A stretch of DNA of 57,211 nt from Filomicrobium sp. (GTDB lineage Bacteria; Pseudomonadota; Alphaproteobacteria; Rhizobiales; Hyphomicrobiaceae). Of the stretch, positions 51,818 through 57,211 are shown one piece after another. Position 1 is the stretch's first letter; the number at the start of each line of letters is the position of its first letter. The position numbers and the translations under genes are program-made. The DNA lies in the NCBI GenBank assembly GCA_029287535.1, contig JARFQY010000337.1, positions 1 to 57,211 on the forward strand, read 5' to 3'. Under the pieces are notes generated by a model. The model had not been told where the DNA came from and ran no database searches. It saw only the letters and a list, made by a program, of their open reading frames with translations.

Positions 51818-53575
51818 TTGCGTATACTTGGGCTTGTTTCAGCGACGCATGATAGTGGTCTGGCAATTCTCGAGGATGGCAAACCCAGGCTGGTTCTCGA
51901 AGAGGAAAGGCTCAATCGCGAAAAGCGTACAACGGCCTTTCCCCGGCAGAGCGTGATCGAGGCGTTCGGGGCGGGCGGAGCCGGGCTTCGCGACATCGAT
52001 GTAATCACCACGCCATGGGATCAATCTCGACTGCGAGTCAATTTCGGACGCGTGCTTCTGGCCGGACTGCCTCACAGCCTGAATCTGTTGCGCAAGAGTT
52101 CGCACACGCCGCAGCGAAATGAAATCGTTCGGCTCAATGCTGTGCTGTCGCGCCGGCTGCGACGCATCACCGGTGAAGAGTTCGAGCTGCCGAGGATCGT
52201 GCCCGTCGGGCACCACGATGCACATGCGGCGGCATTCTTCGTCTCGCCTTTCGAAGAGGCCAACATATTGGTGATGGATGGGTTTGGGGATGATGCCTCG
52301 ACCAGCATCTATTCCGGGCACGGCAACCGGGTTGAACGGCGCTGGAGCGAAGGCATCCTGGATTCGCTCGGACTGGTTTATACGTTCGTCACGAAGTATC
52401 TCGGATTCAAGGGCTTTTCGGACGAAGGCAAAGTCATGGCGCTGGCGGCCTGTGGCGATGACAGCTACGTGGCGCGCTTTTGGGACTTGATCAAGTTGTT
52501 GGACGATGGCCGATATGCCGTCGACATGTCCTACTTCAACTACGGAAAATATGGTGAGCTTAAGCCGTTAACGGCGAAGTTTTATGATGTCTTTGGGCCG
52601 GCGCGGCCGCCGGGGGGCATTCTGGAAGACCGGCATCTTGCCGTTGCCTACGCGTTACAAGCGGTGACCGAGGGGGTTGTCTTACACGTCGTGCGCGAAA
52701 TGACGTCGCAACGGCCTTGCGAGAATCTCGTGCTGTCGGGCGGCGTGGCGCTGAACTGCGTGGCGAACGCTCGAATACTCGAAGACACAGATGTAAAGCG
52801 GGTTTGGGTACCGCCGTGCGCCTCGGATACCGGAGCCCCGCTTGGAAGCGCGCTGTGGCACTGGCATCAGACTTTGGGAAAGCCCCGGGGCTTTGAGCTT
52901 ACTCATGCGTATTATGGCCTTGAATACGCCGACACGCAGATTGCTCAAGCGCTCAACGAAGCGGGTTTGGAGTCGGAACTCCTCGAGGAGGGGGAGCTGA
53001 TCGAACGTGTGGCGCGGGACCTGGCGGATGGAAAGATTGTCGGATGGTTTCAGGGGCGCTTCGAGATGGGCCCTCGGGCGCTTGGCAATCGCTCCATCCT
53101 AGCGGATCCGCGCAAGCCGGAAATGCGCGACATACTCAACGCGAAGATAAAGCACCGCGAGGCTTTTCGGCCGTTTGCGCCGTCTATTCTGGAAGACCGC
53201 GCGACCGAGTTTTTTGATGTTTTGCAACCTGATCCGTTTATGACCCTGGCGCCACGGGTTCAACCGGACAAGCAAACCAAGCTTCCGGCGGCCGTCCATG
53301 TTGACGGAACGGGGCGCATCCAAACCGTGTCCCGCGAAGCGAACCGGCGCTATTACGATCTCATCGAAGCCTTCGGCCAGCTGACTGGAGTACCGGTTTT
53401 GCTGAACACAAGCTTTAACAGGCAGGAGCCGATCGTCTCGCGTCCCAGCGAGGCAGTGTCCTGCTATTTGCGGACCGGCATGGATGTTCTGGCGATTGGT
53501 AATCGCTACGTCACGGACCGCAATGCGAAGGCGCAGGATTGGGCACAGCGAACATTCGTGCGGGGACCGATTTAG
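51818..53575 (+). CDS. NodU/CmcH/TobZ-family carbamoyltransferase
   Basis: 585 residues from a TTG (51818) with AGGAGG eleven bases upstream. The N-terminal TsaD-like half has LGLVSATHDSGLAILEDG and the metal-binding HHDAHAAAFF; the middle has LVLSGGVALNCVANARI; the C-terminal domain has GWFQGRFEMGPRALGNRSILADPR and TSFNRQEPIVSRPSEAV. The family makes carbamoyl-adenylate and transfers the carbamoyl group to a hydroxyl of a sugar or natural product (Nod factor in NodU). No glycosyltransferase or biosynthetic cluster surrounds it; the acceptor is unknown. Confidence 0.92.
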   Translation: MRILGLVSATHDSGLAILEDGKPRLVLEEERLNREKRTTAFPRQSVIEAFGAGGAGLRDIDVITTPWDQSRLRVNFGRVLLAGLPHSLNLLRKSSHTPQRNEIVRLNAVLSRRLRRITGEEFELPRIVPVGHHDAHAAAFFVSPFEEANILVMDGFGDDASTSIYSGHGNRVERRWSEGILDSLGLVYTFVTKYLGFKGFSDEGKVMALAACGDDSYVARFWDLIKLLDDGRYAVDMSYFNYGKYGELKPLTAKFYDVFGPARPPGGILEDRHLAVAYALQAVTEGVVLHVVREMTSQRPCENLVLSGGVALNCVANARILEDTDVKRVWVPPCASDTGAPLGSALWHWHQTLGKPRGFELTHAYYGLEYADTQIAQALNEAGLESELLEEGELIERVARDLADGKIVGWFQGRFEMGPRALGNRSILADPRKPEMRDILNAKIKHREAFRPFAPSILEDRATEFFDVLQPDPFMTLAPRVQPDKQTKLPAAVHVDGTGRIQTVSREANRRYYDLIEAFGQLTGVPVLLNTSFNRQEPIVSRPSEAVSCYLRTGMDVLAIGNRYVTDRNAKAQDWAQRTFVRGPI

Positions 53576-53615
53576 CCGCCCGTTCAAATTGAAAGCGATG
53601 ATTGATAGGGCGGGC

Positions 53616-54848
53616 CTAACGGCGCCGTGCGGCGCGTCGGCGACGGTTTTCCTTGCGCCTCTTCTTGGCGTGCTGATTGGCGATCCGCTTTCGTTTGAGA
53701 GCAAGAAAACGCCGGCAGCTCACTCTTCGTAGATCACAAGATACGGTAACACGCGGCCGGCGGCGGACCGCACGGCCCTTCTTGCCGACCGCAACGTAGC
53801 TAGAGGCGCGCGCTTTGGCCTCCTTTCGGAGGCGCACGATCTCGTCCGGCGGCGTTGTCAGCAGTGCCAACAACTTCTTTTCCGCGTCGGATAGAGTTTG
53901 CCACCGGGAGGGGCGGCTCACAATTTTCTGTAATAGCGTTTCGGCTTCTAGAATTTGTGCGGTTTCCCCGCACACGTTTAAAGGGCGCGTGGACTGGCCC
54001 ACCTCCTGGGGGCCTATATCGCTGACCTGATAGCTGCCCCTGCAAACGCTTATCCGGGGAGGCCTCTTGGTGCGTTCAAAGGAATCGTAACCGGCCTTGA
54101 GGTTCCTCCAGAAGCCAATCCAATCGGACTGCTTGTACCGGTCAAGGTTTTGCTCCGTCATCCGGAACGGGAAGACGTGGACGTGGATATGATCCTGACC
54201 CGCCTGCAGTGCAGCCCTGACGAGCCCGAAGACTTCCGAGATGACGGGGTTGGTCATGGCATAGCAGCCAATCGATGAGCAGCCGCCGTGGATCAAGATG
54301 TACGAGCCGGTCCGCAACAAGGAGCGGTCGAACGCGTTGGGGAATCCGATGTTAAGTGAGCGGGGCCAACGTCCCGAGTAATGCAGTTGCCGCTTCGTGA
54401 TGGTGTAGAAACCCTCAGGGCTTTGCTTGTCGCCTTCGGCAAGCTTGGGTCCGAGTGAGCCGGACCAATGACAGATCGGGTAGGTGGCGAACTTGATGTA
54501 GCGATCGCCCTTCATCATCCAGAGCTCGAGCTGGGACTCTTCCTTGAAGATGCGCAGCATGACCGGTGAGCCGCGCTCCAGGTCAAACTTCTCCAGACGG
54601 GCTTTGATAGCAGCAATCTCGGGTGTGCCGGCCAGTGGTGCCCCGCGCGCGACCTGCCGCTGACGTTCGATACGGTCGGGAGCTGCATCCTTCAGTTCTA
54701 TTGAAACAGCATTAGCGGGGGTTGAAACGTGACATGCCGCGGAAACCACAACGGCGAACGCGGCGAGCCTGCGAAGCGTACGACTGGCATCGCGGACCGG
54801 CGTCAAGAGGCCCGTGGCGTCGCTCGATTTGGCCTTGATATGCAACAC
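53616..54848 (-). CDS. L,D-transpeptidase-fold protein (YafK/DpaA type), exported, with basic tail
   Basis: About 410 residues. A signal peptide (RLAAFAVVVSAACHVSTPANA) is followed by the YkuD-type catalytic domain with RIFKEESQLELWM, YPICHWSGSLGPK, GDKQSPEGFY and the active-site loop HGGCSSIGCYAM (catalytic Cys about residue 194), then HVFPFRMTEQNL. YafK/DpaA enzymes hydrolyse or form bonds at peptidoglycan diaminopimelate. The last 60 residues are extremely Arg/Lys-rich. Starts at GTG 54848 or TTG 54887 are possible. First of three related consecutive genes. Confidence 0.9.
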   Translation of the reverse strand: MLHIKAKSSDATGLLTPVRDASRTLRRLAAFAVVVSAACHVSTPANAVSIELKDAAPDRIERQRQVARGAPLAGTPEIAAIKARLEKFDLERGSPVMLRIFKEESQLELWMMKGDRYIKFATYPICHWSGSLGPKLAEGDKQSPEGFYTITKRQLHYSGRWPRSLNIGFPNAFDRSLLRTGSYILIHGGCSSIGCYAMTNPVISEVFGLVRAALQAGQDHIHVHVFPFRMTEQNLDRYKQSDWIGFWRNLKAGYDSFERTKRPPRISVCRGSYQVSDIGPQEVGQSTRPLNVCGETAQILEAETLLQKIVSRPSRWQTLSDAEKKLLALLTTPPDEIVRLRKEAKARASSYVAVGKKGRAVRRRPRVTVSCDLRRVSCRRFLALKRKRIANQHAKKRRKENRRRRAARRR

Positions 54849-55110
54849 TGTGTACCCGACTAGCCAACAAGGAGCGCTGTGACGCAACCGCCTCGAGCGA
54901 GATTGGAGCGTGCGGCTGGTTTGCGGTTCGCCGCGCGACTACCAATCCGCCAACCGAGCATACACTAGCAGATCCAATCGTCAGCGAAAGCCGAGTGGCG
55001 GCGATTAAGATTAAGAGGGCGTGTGCGGCTGGCTTCCAGAGTGAGCCAGCAAACGCAGCATCTGCAACTATCTGGGCACCACTGCGTCGGCCTCAAGTCG
55101 AACGCCGGCG

Positions 55111-56019
55111 CTAGTTGGTTGCGACGGAGTTCTGCTTTGCGCAGCTGCGGGTGAGTTGGCGCGTTCCAGTGCCGCCAATGGTCCCCGGTGAGGCGACATA
55201 GCGCCGGCCGCAGACATCCACGTGTGGTGGGATGCGCGTTTCTTCAAACAGATCGTGAGCGACCTTTAGCTGCCGCCAGAATGGCTCCCACCTGTGACCG
55301 GCCTTTTGCCTCAGATTGGCTTCGGTCATGCGAAAGGGGAATACCTGGACCTGGAAGCGTTTCTGACCGCTATTCAAGGATGCCGTGATGATCCTCCAGA
55401 TTTCATCGACGCCGTCGTTGGTCATGGCGTAGCAACCAATCGAGGAGCAGCCTCCGTGCACCATGAGGTAGCTGCCGGTGCGGCCATGGCCGCGGTCATA
55501 GAGGTTGGGGAAGCCGAGGTTGAATGAGCGGTGCCAACGGCTGGCGGGATTGAGTTGCTTTGAACTCACCGTGTAGATGCCCTCAGGTGCCTGGCGGTCG
55601 CCCTGTTTGAGTTTGGGCCCGAGCCGACCGGAATAACGGCAGATCGGATAGCTGGCGAAGCGTTTGAAATTGTCCTCGTCCTTGAGCCAGACCTCGAGCA
55701 GAAATTCGCGCTTAAAGATGCGGATGAAGACCGGCGCGCCAAGATTGAGATCAGCCTGCTCAAGGCGCGAATCGAGGTCACCGGCCGGAGTGCCGGGCAA
55801 ATCCCATCCCATGCTCCAGTAGGCAAACCGCCAAGTGCGCTGAAAGGCGAGTGTGGGGTTGTCACTGTCGGAAATGAAGCCGCCGACACGCTTGCCGAGC
55901 AAGTTATCGAGGCGCGACTCGACGATGGCCGCTGCACCGATCATGAGGATCGCTGCCGACAAAAGATAAATGGTCTTGAAGAAGCCGCCGACGGAGGACT
56001 TCCAGCTCCGATCTGCCAT
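55111..56019 (-). CDS. L,D-transpeptidase-fold protein (YafK/DpaA type), membrane-anchored
   Basis: 302 residues. A single uncleaved-looking membrane helix (KTIYLLSAAILMIGAAAIV) is followed by a periplasmic YkuD-type domain: FIRIFKREFLLEVWLKD, YPICRYSGRLGPKLKQGD, APEGIYTV, HGGCSSIGCYAMTN (catalytic Cys about residue 195) and QVFPFRMTEANL. The ATG at 56019 follows GGGAG. Second of the three paralogues, separated from its neighbours by 108 and 262 bases. Confidence 0.92.
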   Translation of the reverse strand: MADRSWKSSVGGFFKTIYLLSAAILMIGAAAIVESRLDNLLGKRVGGFISDSDNPTLAFQRTWRFAYWSMGWDLPGTPAGDLDSRLEQADLNLGAPVFIRIFKREFLLEVWLKDEDNFKRFASYPICRYSGRLGPKLKQGDRQAPEGIYTVSSKQLNPASRWHRSFNLGFPNLYDRGHGRTGSYLMVHGGCSSIGCYAMTNDGVDEIWRIITASLNSGQKRFQVQVFPFRMTEANLRQKAGHRWEPFWRQLKVAHDLFEETRIPPHVDVCGRRYVASPGTIGGTGTRQLTRSCAKQNSVATN

Positions 56020-56127
56020 TTTTTCTCCCGCGCTCCGAATCCTCACCACGCGTTCTATTGGAACCCGAGAACTCGTCAGGTTTGGGGCGGGACAGGACCA
56101 GTGGCAGCAAGCCTAATGGTTTGAAGA

Positions 56128-57114
56128 TCAGAAGCCCAGGGAACTCAGCAGTTCATTGGACGGCTTGGACTGATTGTTTTTGCTTGGAGACATGCCAAGA
56201 CCGTACGGGACAAGCATTGGGCCGCCATTGCGTGCAACGGTTCGCATTTTCGGACCGGGCGCCTTGATCGTCTTGAAGGCAATTTGCTCTTCAAACGGTT
56301 GCGGGACGAAAGGCTCGAGCCTGGGGCGCCGGAAGTAAGGGCAGCGGCCTTGCGGATTGATGTTCTGGCTGGACGGCCATGCAACGTTGACCATGTACTT
56401 GCGTTCGCAAACGGCAACATTGGGTGGAATTCGGTGCGCTTCGAAGTGGTCGTACCCGTGCTTCAGAGTGCGCCAGAATCTATACCATTTGTGCTTGCTG
56501 TGCCGCTTCATGTTGGCATCGGTCATGCGGAACGGGAAGGCGTGGACCTCGAAGCGCTCCTGGCCGCCGCGAAAGGCTTCTCTGGCCAGCGCATAAATCT
56601 CTTCCATCAGGGCATCGGTCATGGCGTAGCAGCCCGCGGAGCGGCATTTGCCGTGGACCATCAAGTAGTTGCCGGTCCTGCTATGGGCCTTGTCGTAGGC
56701 GTTGGGGTAGCCGAGGTTGAAGGCAACGTGGAAGCTCGAATTTGGATTCATCTGGCGTTTGGACACCGAGTAGAAGCCCTCTGGCGCCTGTTTGTCGCCT
56801 TGCTTCTGCTTGGGACCGAGATCGCCGGACCAATTGCAGATCGGGTAGGTCTTGTAGTGATAGAAGCGGCCGTCGTCGCGCGCCTTCCAAACTTCAAGCT
56901 CGGATTCTTCCTTGAAAATACGAATGAATATCGGAGCACCGGATTCCATGCCTTTGCGGCCCAGGAGCATGAGAGCTTCCTTGGACAAAGGCTGTTGTGC
57001 GGGAGTAAGTTCAGGCGCGCCAGCACATGCCGCCAGCAGTACTGCTGAAGCGACAGCGAGCGCAACCGCGCGCAAGCCCGATAGGCCCCTATTTCCCAGT
57101 TGGACCAAACTCAT
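56128..57114 (-). CDS. L,D-transpeptidase-fold lipoprotein (YafK/DpaA type)
   Basis: 328 residues with a signal peptide and lipobox (LLAAC, Cys about residue 30), so a lipoprotein. The catalytic domain has FIRIFKEESELEVWKA, YPICNWSGDLGPKQKQGD, APEGFYSV and the active-site loop HGKCRSAGCYAMTD (catalytic Cys about residue 161). The C-terminal 80 residues are Pro/Ser/Asn-rich. A perfect CtrA box lies 47 bases upstream. The ATG at 57114 is preferred to an in-frame TTG at 57129. Third of the paralogue set. Confidence 0.92.
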   Translation of the reverse strand: MSLVQLGNRGLSGLRAVALAVASAVLLAACAGAPELTPAQQPLSKEALMLLGRKGMESGAPIFIRIFKEESELEVWKARDDGRFYHYKTYPICNWSGDLGPKQKQGDKQAPEGFYSVSKRQMNPNSSFHVAFNLGYPNAYDKAHSRTGNYLMVHGKCRSAGCYAMTDALMEEIYALAREAFRGGQERFEVHAFPFRMTDANMKRHSKHKWYRFWRTLKHGYDHFEAHRIPPNVAVCERKYMVNVAWPSSQNINPQGRCPYFRRPRLEPFVPQPFEEQIAFKTIKAPGPKMRTVARNGGPMLVPYGLGMSPSKNNQSKPSNELLSSLGF

Positions 57115-57160
57115 TACGTAGTGCCCCAATCGATCGCCAATTATCTTCGAACCGACGTCG

Positions 57161-57175
57161 TTAATGTGAGGTTAA
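57161..57175. promoter_or_regulatory. CtrA binding box upstream of the L,D-transpeptidase lipoprotein gene
   Basis: TTAATGTGAGGTTAA is an exact TTAA-N7-TTAA match, the consensus of the alphaproteobacterial cell-cycle regulator CtrA. It ends 47 bases before the ATG of the minus-strand gene, the distance expected for a box overlapping the -35 region. Confidence 0.6.
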
Positions 57176-57211
57176 CACAACAAAATTGCGTTGCGAAACC
57201 CCGTAACGTGG

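Noticed and set aside
1-57211. tRNA genes, CRISPR arrays, insertion sequences and prophage genes
   Set aside because: No T-loop-like GGTTCGAATCC motif in a cloverleaf context, no regularly spaced direct repeats, and no transposase or integrase among the proteins.

Overview
This 57 kb window reads as core chromosome of an alphaproteobacterium, most likely order Hyphomicrobiales (Rhizobiales); I lean towards a Hyphomicrobiaceae-like relative but cannot prove the family. The support is gene order and family type: dapF-mtaB-ftsY-yciB with start/stop overlaps, amt-aminotransferase-ftsK-lolA, ffh-rpsP, comF-grxC-nitrilase-DUF1178, secA divergent from prsA-argJ-mutT, a phasin, DUF1178/DUF4174/DUF3124 proteins, high GC, frequent TTG/GTG starts, and one perfect CtrA box (TTAA-N7-TTAA). 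I saw no tRNA, rRNA, CRISPR array, transposase or prophage gene.

Layout. 0-5 kb: lptE (cut by the window edge) and leuS on the minus strand, a small coiled-coil protein, yggS, and an unknown 304-residue protein ending in a strong terminator. 5.2-11.7 kb: an Amt ammonium transporter with a sigma-54-like promoter, a class I aminotransferase (DapC-like), an unusual FtsK lacking the gamma domain, and lolA. 11.7-12 kb: a candidate small RNA with its own promoter, C-rich hairpin loops and terminator. 12-17.4 kb, minus strand: a stand-alone cyclic-nucleotide-binding protein, a TSUP permease, a 760-base structured gap, rlpA, and ffh-rpsP closed by a terminator. 17.8-25.3 kb: an EF-hand lipoprotein, a PQQ-type sugar dehydrogenase, dapF-mtaB-ftsY, two tandem septation-protein genes and a MarR regulator. 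25.3-34.1 kb: a TetR regulator, asd, small secreted proteins, leuB with an unknown downstream gene, a periplasmic DsrE-like protein, gpmA, dapB and ppa. 34.5-44.5 kb: an imelysin-like protein, a GNAT enzyme, a phasin with paired TGC-N3-GCA sites, a PIF1-like helicase divergent from a RyR-domain protein, typA, DUF1178, a nitrilase-family enzyme, grxC, comF and a methyltransferase. 45-53.6 kb: mutT, tpm, argJ and prsA on the minus strand, then secA and a NodU/CmcH-type carbamoyltransferase on the plus strand. 53.6-57.1 kb: three consecutive YafK-type L,D-transpeptidase-fold genes.

Taken together the content is dominated by envelope growth and protein targeting: lptE, lolA, ffh, ftsY, secA, prsA, rlpA, twin YciB proteins, and four genes of the diaminopimelate route (dapC-like, dapF, asd, dapB). 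That route makes the meso-diaminopimelate on which the L,D-transpeptidase-fold enzymes at the right end would act. The points most worth a second look are the FtsK-like protein with a rewritten motor and no gamma domain, the candidate small RNA at 11.75-11.92 kb, and the three YafK-type enzymes with three different membrane-targeting modes, one preceded by a perfect CtrA box.
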